A stretch of 64,000 nucleotides of DNA. It comes from Rhodovastum atsumiense. GTDB taxonomy: Bacteria; Pseudomonadota; Alphaproteobacteria; Acetobacterales; Acetobacteraceae. The translations under genes were made by a program, and so were the position numbers. This document shows positions 56,071 through 64,000 of the stretch, piece after piece; position 1 is the stretch's first letter; every line of letters begins with the position of its first letter. The DNA is taken from assembly GCF_937425535.1 (NCBI RefSeq), contig NZ_OW485601.1, positions 6,121,501-6,185,500 on the forward strand. Reading direction: 5' to 3'. The notes under the pieces were generated by a model, which worked only from the letters and a program-made list of their open reading frames with translations, searched no databases and was not told the origin of the DNA.

Positions 56071-57500
56071 TCGGCCGCTGCCTGCAACGGGAACACCTTC
56101 GCGGGATTGAGCAGCCATCCCGGATCGAAGGCGGATTTCACCCGCCGCTGCTGGTCGAGTTCGGTGGCGGTGAACTGCACGCCCATCAGGTCGCGTTTCT
56201 CCACGCCGACGCCATGCTCGCCGGTCAGACAGCCGCCCACCTCGACGCAAAGCGTCAGGATATCGGCGCCAAACTGCTCGGCCTTGCGGAAGCTCTCGGG
56301 ATCATTGGCATCGAACATGATCAGCGGGTGCAGGTTGCCGTCGCCGGCATGAAAGATATTGGCCACCTGCAGGCCGTAGCTTTCGCTCATTTCGCCGATG
56401 CGGCGCAGCACCTCGGGCAGGCGGCTGGTCGGGATGGTGCCGTCCATGCAGAGGTAATCCGGGCTGATCCGCCCCACCGCGCCGAAAGCCCCCTTGCGGC
56501 CCTTCCAGATCGCCGCGCTCTCCTCGACCGAGGACGAGACCTTCAGGCTGATCGGATCGTGGCGGCCGCAGATCTCCTTGATGCGGCCGAGCAGATCGTC
56601 CTGCTCGGCGGGGCTGCCCTCCACCTCGATGATCAGCAGCGCCTCGGCGTCGAGCGGATAGCCGGCATGGGCGAAGGCCTCGCAGGCATGGATCGCCGGA
56701 CGGTCCATGAATTCCAGCGCCACCGGGATGATGCCGGAGGAAATGATCGAATCGACGCAGGCGCCGGCGACCTCGTTGGAACGGAATGCCGCCAGCATGG
56801 CGCGCGCCCCTTCCGGCCCGCGCAGGATGCGCACGGTGACTTCGGTGATCACCGCGAGCTGGCCCTCGCTGCCGGTGAGCAGGCCGAGCCAGTCGTACCC
56901 GGCGGCATCGAGATGGCCACCGCCGACCTCGATCACCTGGCCCTCGACGGTGACCAGCTTCAGGCCGAGCAGGTTGTTGGCGGTGACGCCGTAGCGCAGG
57001 CAATGCGCGCCGCCGGAGTTCATGCCGACATTGCCGCCGATCATGCAGGCGAGCTGGCTCGACGGGTCGGGCGCATAGAAGAACCCCTGCCCGGCCACCG
57101 CCTGGGTGATGCCGATATTGGTCACGCCCGGTTGCACCACCGCGAGCCGGTCGGCGAAATCGACCTCGATGATGCGATTGAGCCGCATCATGCCGAGCAC
57201 CACCGCATCCGCCATCGGCAACGCCCCGCCCGAGAGCGAGGTGCCGGCGCCGCGCGGGATCACGCGCACGCCTTCCTTGTGCAGATAGGCCATGACCGCG
57301 GCCACCTGTTCGGTGGTTTCCGGCAGCACCACCGCGAGCGGCACCTGGCGATAGGCGGTGAGCCCGTCCGTCTCGTACGGCCTGAGCCGGATCGGTTCGG
57401 CGATCACCGCATCGGCGGAGGGCAGCAACTTGCGCAGACCGGCGACGATGGCGTCGCGGCGGGCGAGCACATCCTGCTTGGGCGGGGGCTGGGCGATCAT
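56067..57500 (-). CDS. glcD: Glycolate oxidase subunit GlcD
   Basis: GlcD oxidises glycolate to glyoxylate. The 477 residues show FAD-binding PRGAGTSLSGGALPMADAVVLGM, QPGVTNIGITQAV and GGNVGMNSGGAHCLRYG, then FHAGDGNLHPLIMFD and CLTGEHGVGVEKRDLM. The C-terminal FDPGWLLNPAKVFP is standard. AGGAGG at 9 bp before the ATG at 57500 is the best ribosome-binding site; in-frame sequence upstream to 57551 has no family match. It heads the glcD-glcE-membrane-glcF unit. Confidence 0.96.
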   Translation of the reverse strand: MIAQPPPKQDVLARRDAIVAGLRKLLPSADAVIAEPIRLRPYETDGLTAYRQVPLAVVLPETTEQVAAVMAYLHKEGVRVIPRGAGTSLSGGALPMADAVVLGMMRLNRIIEVDFADRLAVVQPGVTNIGITQAVAGQGFFYAPDPSSQLACMIGGNVGMNSGGAHCLRYGVTANNLLGLKLVTVEGQVIEVGGGHLDAAGYDWLGLLTGSEGQLAVITEVTVRILRGPEGARAMLAAFRSNEVAGACVDSIISSGIIPVALEFMDRPAIHACEAFAHAGYPLDAEALLIIEVEGSPAEQDDLLGRIKEICGRHDPISLKVSSSVEESAAIWKGRKGAFGAVGRISPDYLCMDGTIPTSRLPEVLRRIGEMSESYGLQVANIFHAGDGNLHPLIMFDANDPESFRKAEQFGADILTLCVEVGGCLTGEHGVGVEKRDLMGVQFTATELDQQRRVKSAFDPGWLLNPAKVFPLQAAAE

Positions 57501-57576
57501 GACAGCGATCCTCCTGTCTGCCGGCTTTTTATTCCCCGAATGTGAAGGCAAGGTGAGCGCCGGGCAAGACGACGCA

Positions 57577-57641
57577 CGCCCCGGAGGGGGCTCCGGGGCG
57601 TTGCGTCCAACGCAGCAGGGTGCCGGGCGGTGCGCCCGGCA
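57577..57641. terminator. Two hairpins after rpmJ
   Basis: TGCCGGGCG/CGCCCGGCA with a GTG loop (57621-57641) and CGCCCCGGAG/CTCCGGGGCG with a GGGG loop (57577-57600) follow the rpmJ stop on the leftward strand. They probably end the rpmJ transcript before the glcD gene. Neither has a U-run. Confidence 0.65.
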
Positions 57642-57648
57642 GCGGCAC

Positions 57649-57774
57649 TCAGCCCTGGCGGGCCTTCATGCGCGGGTTCTTCTTGTTGATGACATAGACG
57701 CGACCATGGCGACGCACGACGCGGCAGTTCTTGTCGCGGGTCTTGGCCGATCGCAGGCTGTTGCGGATGCGCAT
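57649..57774 (-). CDS. rpmJ: 50S ribosomal protein L36
   Basis: The 41-residue reverse-strand frame is [20 protein letters not shown], then [21 protein letters not shown]. It is the long, single-Cys form of L36 without the CxxC...CxxxxH zinc set. The small basic protein stabilises the 50S peptidyl-transferase region. It is monocistronic here and well separated from other ribosomal genes. It is easily missed because it is so short. Confidence 0.97.
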   Translation of the reverse strand: MRIRNSLRSAKTRDKNCRVVRRHGRVYVINKKNPRMKARQG

Positions 57775-57899
57775 GGGTGGAAGCCTTGTTCACGAAGGAA
57801 TTCAAGCGCGGCGCAATAGGGGGCCGCCCCCTTTCCTGTCAAGCCCGTCGGACCCGCGGCGGCACGATCCCGGCGGTGTCCGGGCCTGGATGCCGGCCC

Positions 57900-58820
57900 T
57901 CAGCGGGGGCCGAGCGCGTGCCAGCGCATCAGGCGCAGATGCCCCGCCTGCATCAGCCGCAGCCGCTGCAGCCAGATCTCGGCCTCGGCGACGGTGGCGG
58001 CGGCCCGCGCCGGCGCCGGCCGATCCTGCGCAAGCCCGCGCAGCAGGCTCACCCAGCCCTCGATCGCCAGGCGCCGGTGGCGCACCGAGATGTCCTCGAC
58101 AACGCGCACATCGAAGCCCACCCCGGCCAGCGCCGTGGTCAGCCCGGCAGCCGTGACCAGCCCGGGCGAGCGCCCTTCCGACCGGGCCCACTCGGCCAGC
58201 CGGGAATCGGCCGGATCACGCCTTTCCCCCGCCACCAGCTCCACCAGCACCAGTTGGCCGCCCGGGCGCAGCGCCCCGGCAAGGTCCGCCAGCAGCGCCT
58301 GCAGGACCACCGGCCGGTCGGGCGTGCCGCGCAAGGCCTCCAGGGTCAGGGCATGATGGAACCCCCGGCGGCGCAAGGCCGGCGCCGCCGGATCCCAGGG
58401 CGCCACCTCGGCGCGGCGGGCGATGTCGGCCCCGGCCTGGGACAGCTTGCGGGCGGCGACCCCGACCAGGGCCGGATCGGCCTCGTGGCCGGAAACCCAG
58501 GCCCCCAGCGTTCCCGCCAGCACGCGGGCCGGTCCGCCGGCACCCGCGCCGAGCAGCAGCAACGTGGCGGCCCTGGACAGGCCGAGCGGCGCGGCGAGGC
58601 GCAGGATCTCGTCTTCGCCCCCGGGCAGGCCGAACCCGTCCCCCCACAACGAATCGGCCACCGCGATGCGCGGCTTCGTCCAGCGTGGCTCCGGCGGATC
58701 CGGCGGATCCGGCTCCGCCAACACCGGCACCGGAGCCGGTTCCGGCAGCGACGACAGGGCCATCATCACCGGTGGCGGAGAGAGCCGGCGAAGCCAGGAT
58801 CGGACTGCAACGAAGGACAT
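57900..58820 (-). CDS. SAM-dependent methyltransferase with Pro-rich N-terminus
   Basis: The 306-residue protein has a proline-rich N-terminal stretch (LSSLPEPAPVPVLAEPDPPDPPEPR, residues about 22-46) before a class I methyltransferase fold. Motif I is LLLGAGAGGPARVLA. Then follow GHEADPALV and ALTLEALRG, with VELVAGERRDPAD later. The domain is less canonical than usual and the substrate is unknown. Two start codons (58838 and 58820) are possible. It is on the same strand as rpmJ, divergent from a small membrane-protein gene. Confidence 0.75.
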   Translation of the reverse strand: MSFVAVRSWLRRLSPPPVMMALSSLPEPAPVPVLAEPDPPDPPEPRWTKPRIAVADSLWGDGFGLPGGEDEILRLAAPLGLSRAATLLLLGAGAGGPARVLAGTLGAWVSGHEADPALVGVAARKLSQAGADIARRAEVAPWDPAAPALRRRGFHHALTLEALRGTPDRPVVLQALLADLAGALRPGGQLVLVELVAGERRDPADSRLAEWARSEGRSPGLVTAAGLTTALAGVGFDVRVVEDISVRHRRLAIEGWVSLLRGLAQDRPAPARAAATVAEAEIWLQRLRLMQAGHLRLMRWHALGPR

Positions 58821-58968
58821 CGGACTGGACCGAGGCATCCGGGCTGTGGATTTCCCCTCGCATGGCATCGGGCGGTTGCCAAAGGCTTAACCCCGCGGCG
58901 GCCGGGCCGGGTTGACGCCTGCCGGCCCAAGGGCGATGTGCGCGACCGCAACAGGAGCTCCCGACGCG

Positions 58969-59367
58969 ATGGCCCGACCCGCTGCGACGCTGTCCGCCTT
59001 CCTGGTGATGGCCTTCCTCATCGTCGGCCTGACCGGCGTGTTCGCCACCTTCGCCGCCCCCCTGCCGCTGCAGCGGGCGATCTCGCGCGAGGCCGCGCTC
59101 GACGACGCCCTGGCCGAAGCGGGAGGCGCGGACTACGCGGCGACGCTGGAGCGGTTGCGCCCGCATTTGGCTGACTCCGCCGCCGCCATCGCCCCCGGCC
59201 CCGACCTGGACCGCCGCATCCGCGCCGAGCGCGACGCCGCGCGCGCGCGCTTCGCCGCCGAGGCCGAGGCGACCGCCACCCGGCTGCGCTGGCTGATCGG
59301 CGTCATCACCGTCACGGCCGCGCTGTTCGGCATCGTCATCACCAATGTGGGGCGTGGCGGCAGATAG
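58969..59367 (+). CDS. Small two-TM membrane protein with a coiled middle
   Basis: The 132-residue protein has a TM segment at 8-25 (TLSAFLVMAFLIVGLTGVFATFA), an Ala/Arg/Glu-rich helical middle (RRIRAERDAARARFAAEAEATATR) and a second TM (LIGVITVTAALFGIVITNV) near the C-terminus. I do not recognise a family. An ACAGGAGC ribosome-binding site lies somewhat far upstream. It is divergent from the methyltransferase and co-directional with the dehydrogenase. Confidence 0.6.
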   Translation: MARPAATLSAFLVMAFLIVGLTGVFATFAAPLPLQRAISREAALDDALAEAGGADYAATLERLRPHLADSAAAIAPGPDLDRRIRAERDAARARFAAEAEATATRLRWLIGVITVTAALFGIVITNVGRGGR

Positions 59368-59450
59368 TCCCCGCACCTCTTCCGCTCCCCGGTTGCCCCC
59401 ACCATAACCAGTCATAAGGATGTCCATAAGGATTCCGGGGGGGAACGCCC

Positions 59451-60410
59451 ATGAAGAAGCGCCTGCTGATCACCCGCCTGCTGCCGCCCGCCATCGAGGC
59501 GCGCGCCGCCCGCGACTATGACGCCTTGCTCAATCCCGAGGACCGGCCCCGCAGCACCGCCGAGATCCTGCGCCTTGCCGAAGGCTGCGACGCGGTGCTG
59601 TGCAGCCCCACCGACAGCTTCGACGCCGACGCCATCGACGCGCTGCCGGCGAGCGTGAAGGTGCTCGGCACCTTCAGCGTCGGCTACGACCATATCGACC
59701 TCGACGCCACGCGGGCCCGCGGGCTGGAGGTGGTGAACACACCCGACGTGCTCTCGGTGGCCACCGCGGAACTGGCCTTCCTGCTGATCCTCGCCGCCGC
59801 GCGCCGCGCCGGCGAGGGCGAACGCATGGTGCGGGCGGGGCGCTGGAGCGGCTGGGCACCGACGCAGTTGCTCGGCACCCAGGTCTCGGGCAAGCGGCTG
59901 GGGATCTTCGGCATGGGCCGCATCGGCCGGGAACTGGCCCGCATGGCGCGGGGCTTCGATCTCGAGGTGCATTACCGCGACCTCACCCGCCTGCCGCCGG
60001 AGCTGGAAGGCAACGCCATCTGGCACGGCGACGATGCCGGTTTCCTGGGGGAATGCGATATCCTCTCGCTGAACGCGCCGGGCGGCGCCACCACGCAGCA
60101 CTGGCTGAACGCCGACCGCATCGCCTTGCTGCCGCCGGGGGCAGTGGTGGTGAACGCCGCCCGCGGCGCCCTGGTGGACGACGGCGCCCTGATCGCGGCG
60201 CTGCGCTCGGGCCACGTCGCCAGCGCCGGACTCGACGTCTACGAAGGCGAGCCGGCGCTGAACCCAGGCTACCTGCGGCTGGAGAACGTCGTGCTGCTGC
60301 CGCATCTGGGCAGCAACACCACGGAGACCCGCGATGCCATGGGCAACATCGTGCTGGACGGCATCGACGCCGTGCTGCACGGACGCCGGCCGGCCAACCG
60401 GGTTACCTGA
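59451..60410 (+). CDS. D-2-hydroxyacid dehydrogenase (glyoxylate/hydroxypyruvate reductase type)
   Basis: The 319-residue enzyme has an NAD-binding motif GIFGMGRIGRELA near residue 148. The catalytic Arg is in VVNAARGALVDD, Glu in SAGLDVYEGEPAL and His in LLPHLGSNTTETR. The N-terminal FSVGYDHIDLDATRARGL matches glycerate dehydrogenases. Reduction of glyoxylate or hydroxypyruvate is likely and would complement the glcDEF unit 2 kb away, but the substrate was not tested. GGGGGGAA precedes the ATG. It converges with the GNAT gene, overlapping it by 8 bp. Confidence 0.9.
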   Translation: MKKRLLITRLLPPAIEARAARDYDALLNPEDRPRSTAEILRLAEGCDAVLCSPTDSFDADAIDALPASVKVLGTFSVGYDHIDLDATRARGLEVVNTPDVLSVATAELAFLLILAAARRAGEGERMVRAGRWSGWAPTQLLGTQVSGKRLGIFGMGRIGRELARMARGFDLEVHYRDLTRLPPELEGNAIWHGDDAGFLGECDILSLNAPGGATTQHWLNADRIALLPPGAVVVNAARGALVDDGALIAALRSGHVASAGLDVYEGEPALNPGYLRLENVVLLPHLGSNTTETRDAMGNIVLDGIDAVLHGRRPANRVT

Positions 60411-60939
60411 GCTCCAGCAGCAGGCTCGGCAGCATCCGACCAGGGATCGCCGGCGACGGCGCGAACCCGGTCGGCACCGCCCCCATGCGCCGATAGAACC
60501 CGGCGATGCCGCGTTCGGCGAGGATGGTCATGCGGCGCACGCCTTGTGCCCGCAGCCGCGCGACGACGGCGCCGAGCAGCGCCGTGCCCACGCCCCGCGC
60601 GGTCGCCGCGGGATCGACGCAGAGCAGCGTCAGTTCGGCAAGGCCGTCCACCGGCGGGCCATGCGCCGCCACCCCGAGCAGGGCCGTCTCCGCGGCCACC
60701 AGCACGCGGCCGGCGGCGATCGCCTCGGCGGGGAGGGTGAGTACCGGCACCCACAGCCGCATCAGGTCTTCGCTGACCCCGAGCGAGGCCTTCGCCCGCA
60801 GGCAGAGCGTGGTCAGCGCCGCCGATTCCTCCGGGCGGGCGGCGCGGATGGGGGGCGCGATGCCATGGGCCCGGCGCCAGGCAGCCAGGGGCACCACGGT
60901 GGGGGCAGCGGCCCCGGCCGCATCGGCACCGGGGATCAT
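60403..60939 (-). CDS. GNAT N-acetyltransferase
   Basis: The 178-residue protein has a GNAT fold beginning about residue 25 (IRAARPEESAALTTLCLRAKASLG). The acetyl-CoA loop is LLCVDPAATARGVGTALLGAVVARLRAQG, with the C-terminal MTILAERGIAGFYRRMGAVPTG. The start is ambiguous; 60939 (MIPGADA) is the most plausible, and longer frames lack support. It overlaps the end of the dehydrogenase by 8 bp tail to tail. Confidence 0.85.
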   Translation of the reverse strand: MIPGADAAGAAAPTVVPLAAWRRAHGIAPPIRAARPEESAALTTLCLRAKASLGVSEDLMRLWVPVLTLPAEAIAAGRVLVAAETALLGVAAHGPPVDGLAELTLLCVDPAATARGVGTALLGAVVARLRAQGVRRMTILAERGIAGFYRRMGAVPTGFAPSPAIPGRMLPSLLLELR

Positions 60940-61150
60940 GAGGGCCACCGCGGGCGCTTCACCCGTCCTGCTGCACTGCGCATCCTTTGCCTCCCTGGTT
61001 TTTCTTGTCTTTCGCGGATGAGCGGGCGGCAAGCATGCAGAACTTCGCGCCGGGATGGCAAGTCCGCACTGCGGAGGCAGGTCGTCGATCACGCCGGCAA
61101 TCTAAAGTCGTTGCAATCTGCCGGCGTGATCCATTCAGGGTTGTGATGCC

Positions 61151-62491
61151 TCAGAAGACCTGTTCGCCGTGCAGCGTCAGATCCAGGCCCTCGCGCTCCT
61201 CCTCGCGCGTCACCCGCAATCCCACCAGCCGTTCGGTCACGACCAGCAGCAGCCAGCTCGCCGCGCCGCTGAACAGGATGGTCACACCCACCGCCAGCGC
61301 CTGCACGCCCAGCAACGACACGCCGCCGACATAGAGCCCTTCCGGATGCTCCGCCGTGGCGGTGAGGGCGCCGCAGGCGAACCAGCCGGTCGCCAGCATG
61401 CCGATGATGCCGGCCACCCCGTGCACGCCGAACACGTCCAGGCTGTCATCGTAGCCGAGCCGCTGCTTCAGTTCCGTGGCCGCCCAGAAGCATACCGCCC
61501 CGGCCACCAGCCCGAGCCCCAGCGCCGGGCCGGGCAGCACGAAGCCGGCCGCCGGGGTGACCGCCACCAGCCCCGCCACCGCACCGGAAATCGCCCCCAG
61601 CACCGACGGCTTGCCGCGCAGCAACCACTCGGCGAAGCTCCAGGAGAGGGTGGCGCCGGCCGCCGCGAGCTGGGTCGCCAGCACCGCCATGGCGGCGCGC
61701 CCGCCCGCCGCCAGTGCGCCGCCGGCGTTGAAGCCGAACCAGCCCACCCACAGCAGCGACGCCCCCACCACCGCCAGCGCCAGGTTCCACGGCGCCATGT
61801 TCTCCTGCCGGTAGCCGAGCCGCCGTCCCATCACCAGCGCGCAGACGAGGCCGGTGACGCCCGCGTTCACTTCCACCACCGTGCCGCCGGCGAAATCGGC
61901 CACCCCCATCACCGCGAGCCAGCCATTCGGCGCCCAGACCCAATGCGCCAGCGGCGCATAGACCAGCAGCGACCACAGCGAGAGGAACACCAGCATCGCC
62001 GAGAACTTCATGCGGTCGGCGAAGGCACCGGTCACCACCGCCGGCGTGATGATGGCGAAGGCCATCTGGAACAGCAGGAAGACACTTTCGGGAATGGTGG
62101 TCGGCACCGCGTACTCGGTCCCCGCCCCCAGCGTGAACGGCTTGTCCCAGGTCTCGGCGATGCCGTGCAGCATCAGCCGGGAGGTATCGCCGATCCACGC
62201 ATCGCCGGTGCCGAAGGCCAGCGAGTAGCCGGCCACCATCCACAGCACCGTGCCCACGGCGCACAGGCTGAAGGACTGCATCATCGTCGCCAGCACGTTC
62301 TTCTTGCGCACCATGCCGGCATAGAACAGGGCGAGCCCGGGAATGGTCATCAGCATCACCAGGGCGGTGCACAGCAGCATCCAGGCGACGTCGCCGGGCT
62401 CGATCCGGGCGGCTGCCTCGGCGGCGGAGGCAGGCAAGGCAAAGGTCGTGATCGCCGCAAGCAGCGGCAGCACGCGAAGAGGTCGCGGCAT
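61151..62491 (-). CDS. amtB: Ammonium transporter, twin-His variant with Glu
   Basis: This is an Amt/Mep/Rh channel protein of 446 residues with a cleavable N-terminal segment (RVLPLLAAITTFALPASAAEA) and 11 TM helices. Signatures are FYAGMVRKKNVLATMMQ, DFAGGTVVE, and DVFGVHGVAGIIGML. The C-terminal TREEEREGLDLTLHGEQ tail is the GlnK-binding/regulatory type. The first twin-His position, normally His168 in E. coli AmtB (GGTVVH), is Glu207 here; the second His (in GVHG) is kept. No glnK lies beside it. The start is 62491 or 62503. Confidence 0.95.
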   Translation of the reverse strand: MPRPLRVLPLLAAITTFALPASAAEAAARIEPGDVAWMLLCTALVMLMTIPGLALFYAGMVRKKNVLATMMQSFSLCAVGTVLWMVAGYSLAFGTGDAWIGDTSRLMLHGIAETWDKPFTLGAGTEYAVPTTIPESVFLLFQMAFAIITPAVVTGAFADRMKFSAMLVFLSLWSLLVYAPLAHWVWAPNGWLAVMGVADFAGGTVVEVNAGVTGLVCALVMGRRLGYRQENMAPWNLALAVVGASLLWVGWFGFNAGGALAAGGRAAMAVLATQLAAAGATLSWSFAEWLLRGKPSVLGAISGAVAGLVAVTPAAGFVLPGPALGLGLVAGAVCFWAATELKQRLGYDDSLDVFGVHGVAGIIGMLATGWFACGALTATAEHPEGLYVGGVSLLGVQALAVGVTILFSGAASWLLLVVTERLVGLRVTREEEREGLDLTLHGEQVF

Positions 62492-62784
62492 GGTGTCTGG
62501 CATTCCTCGAAGTGATGCGGCGGGCGTCCGGCCGGCGGCCCGGCCCGGCCCGGGGCGCCGGCGCCACAGCGAGAAGCATGCCACGCTGCCGGCGCCGCTT
62601 CCGCGTGACCTGCCGAAAAATCAGGCAGTCCTCCCTGGCACGCGGTGAAGCAATTGCACCTGGAATGATCCATCCGGCCGTCGCACCGCCTGCCCAAATG
62701 GCAGGCACACCCGCGTCTCCCGCGCTGGACAGCTCCCCCTGCCCCCGCGCAGTGTCGTGCCCATAACGACCAAGAGGGACCGGC

Positions 62785-63417
62785 ATGCTGTTCGACTTCG
62801 CGACGCTCGCACCGCAGGATCGCTACAAGCTGCTGACCTCGACGGTGGTGCCGCGACCGATCGCCTGGGTGGTCACGCAGGACCGGCAAGGCCGGCTGAA
62901 CGCCGCCCCGTTCTCCTTCTTCAATGTCTTCAGCCAGGACCCGGCGCTGGTGGTCCTGGGCATCGGCGGCCGCGCGGCGGGCAAGGCCAAGGACAGCGGC
63001 GCGAACATCCGCCAGACCGGCGAATTCGTGGTCAACCTGGTTAGCCACGCCAACCTCGCGCAGATGAACGTGACCGCGATCGACTTCCCCCCCGAGGTGG
63101 ACGAGATCGCCGAGGCCGGCCTGACCACCCTGCCGAGCACCAGGGTGGCACCGCCCCGCATCGCCGAAAGCCCGGTCGCTCTGGAATGCCGCCGCTTCAT
63201 GGTGTTCGACCTCGACGAGGGGCGCGGCCTGGTGGTCGGCGAGGTGCTGGCCATGCATATCCGCGACGATTGCATGAGCGATCCCGCCCGCCTGCACGTC
63301 GATACGCCGAAGCTGGACCTGGTCGGCCGCATGCACGGCGGCGGCTGGTACGTCCGCACCACCGACCTCGAGGAGGTCCCGCGCATCAGCCTCGCCGACT
63401 GGCAGCGCCGGACGTGA
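62785..63417 (+). CDS. Flavin reductase-domain protein
   Basis: The 210-residue protein has the FMN-binding split-barrel fold seen in flavin reductase-like proteins. N-terminal MLFDFATLAPQDRYKLLTSTVVPRPIAWV and the FSFFNVFSQDPALVVLGIG loop are typical, as is VALECRRFMVF. AGAGGGA precedes the ATG. The downstream GTG of an MFS gene follows 8 bp later. The redox partner is unknown. Confidence 0.9.
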   Translation: MLFDFATLAPQDRYKLLTSTVVPRPIAWVVTQDRQGRLNAAPFSFFNVFSQDPALVVLGIGGRAAGKAKDSGANIRQTGEFVVNLVSHANLAQMNVTAIDFPPEVDEIAEAGLTTLPSTRVAPPRIAESPVALECRRFMVFDLDEGRGLVVGEVLAMHIRDDCMSDPARLHVDTPKLDLVGRMHGGGWYVRTTDLEEVPRISLADWQRRT

Positions 63418-63424
63418 CCGGCCC

Positions 63425-64000
63425 GTGACTGCCCGCCTGCTGCGCCCACTCGGCGAGCCGGCCATCGCCTTACTCTGGCTGGCGCTGGCGACCTCGGCGA
63501 TCGGCGACCAGCTCTTTGTCGTGGTGCTGAGCTGGGTGGCTGCCGAGACCCTTGGCACCGCCGCGGGCTACCTCGCGGTGCTGCAGGCGAGCGTGCTGGT
63601 CGCGGTCACCCTGGCCGGCGGTGGCTGGGCCGACCGGCGCCGGCAACCGGCGCTGATGATCGGCGCCGACCTCGCCCGCGCCGCCACGCTGCTGCTGCTG
63701 GTGGCCGCCTGGCTCAACCTGGGCCGCCCGCCCGCCTGGAGCCTGCTGCTGGCCGTGCTGGTGCTCGCGGCGGGGCTCGCGCTGTTCCGCCCGGCGCTGC
63801 AGTCCAGCCTGCCGGCGCTGGTGCGCGACGCGACGTTGCTGCCGGCCACCAATGCGCTGCTCGACACCACCGAGCGCATCGCCCGCCTGCTCGGACCGGG
63901 TCTGGTCGGGCTGGCCGGCGCGCTGCTGTCACTGGCCGATCTGGTCAGCATCGACGCCGCCACCTTCCTGCTCTCGGCCGCCGCGATCGCCGCCATCACC
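63425..64000 (+). CDS. MFS transporter, N-terminal part (runs off right edge)
   Basis: The open frame runs to the last base with no stop, giving 192 residues from a GTG start. Six hydrophobic segments appear, with the MFS loop-2/3 motif GGGWADRRRQPALMIGADLARA. LFRPALQSSLPALVRD and TNALLDTTERIARLLGPGLVG are typical of the enterobactin-exporter-like MFS subfamily. It starts 8 bp after the flavin reductase stop and is probably in the same operon. The end lies outside the window. Confidence 0.88.
   Translation, partial: MTARLLRPLGEPAIALLWLALATSAIGDQLFVVVLSWVAAETLGTAAGYLAVLQASVLVAVTLAGGGWADRRRQPALMIGADLARAATLLLLVAAWLNLGRPPAWSLLLAVLVLAAGLALFRPALQSSLPALVRDATLLPATNALLDTTERIARLLGPGLVGLAGALLSLADLVSIDAATFLLSAAAIAAIT

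Noticed and set aside
62636-62660. Possible sigma-54 promoter TGGCACG upstream of the flavin reductase
   Set aside because: The -24-like word is perfect, but the GC of the -12 element is one base too far (N11 instead of N10) and the downstream word is GAAGCA, so the match is not reliable.

Overview
The window is about 70% GC and densely packed with genes. It reads as the chromosome of a Gram-negative alphaproteobacterium, most likely Rhodospirillales and probably Acetobacteraceae. That placement is an inference. It rests on the rnd-like/kdsD/lptCAB/rpoN/hpf order, TRAP transporters, glcDEF, an NDUFA9-like protein, glutamate synthase, and a dispersed family of nested GC hairpins. I see no prophage, integron, CRISPR array, insertion sequence or rRNA operon. 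Both edges cut genes: prfC on the left and an MFS transporter on the right.

Layout. 0-5.9 kb: prfC (partial), a crotonase, rpsD, a secreted 20-residue-repeat protein behind a nucleoside transporter, an SMP-30 lactonase and a VOC protein. 6-13 kb: a duplicated but apparently catalytically dead alpha/beta hydrolase with a possible leader peptide, an acyltransferase, a GT2 glycosyltransferase, an SLC13/ArsB-type permease and a TRAP binding protein. 13-20 kb: the TRAP permease pair, polysaccharide deacetylase plus GT4, and an NdvA-like glucan exporter. 20-24 kb: CBS protein, glycine-zipper lipoprotein, ChaC-like cyclotransferase, an AT-rich gap, a (PGGGG)n protein and pdxY. 24-34 kb: thrS-infC (infC apparently starting at AUA), a glycan/LPS glycosyltransferase group, hydrolase, a 38-residue membrane peptide, SDR, TPR protein and GST. 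33.5-40.3 kb: gltD, a DUF2059 protein and gltB. 40.7-43.4 kb: NDUFA9-like protein, two identical tRNA-Leu(CAG) genes, a GlsB/YeaQ-type protein and an RNase D-like exonuclease. 43.5-49.2 kb: the LPS-biogenesis/sigma-54 block kdsD-lptC-lptA-lptB-rpoN-hpf. 49.3-52.8 kb: two glycosyltransferases, an orphan acyl carrier protein and a TPR protein. 53-57.8 kb: glcD-glcE-(small membrane protein)-glcF and rpmJ. 57.9-64 kb: methyltransferase, small membrane protein, 2-hydroxyacid dehydrogenase, GNAT, an ammonium transporter with a Glu at the first twin-His position, flavin reductase and the MFS gene.

Functional links. kdsD and lptABC supply and export lipopolysaccharide. The scattered glycosyltransferases, acyltransferase, deacetylase and glucan exporter point to a substantial investment in surface glycans. 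GltBD and the ammonium transporter handle nitrogen. GlcDEF makes glyoxylate, which the 2-hydroxyacid dehydrogenase could reduce.

No clearly novel multi-gene system is evident. The most unusual items are the nucleophile-less double hydrolase with its leader ORF, the PGGGG/C2-like protein behind an AT-rich gap with spaced direct repeats, the 60-bp-repeat secreted protein, the AUA-start infC, the Glu variant of the ammonium channel, and the triple-hairpin repeat family.
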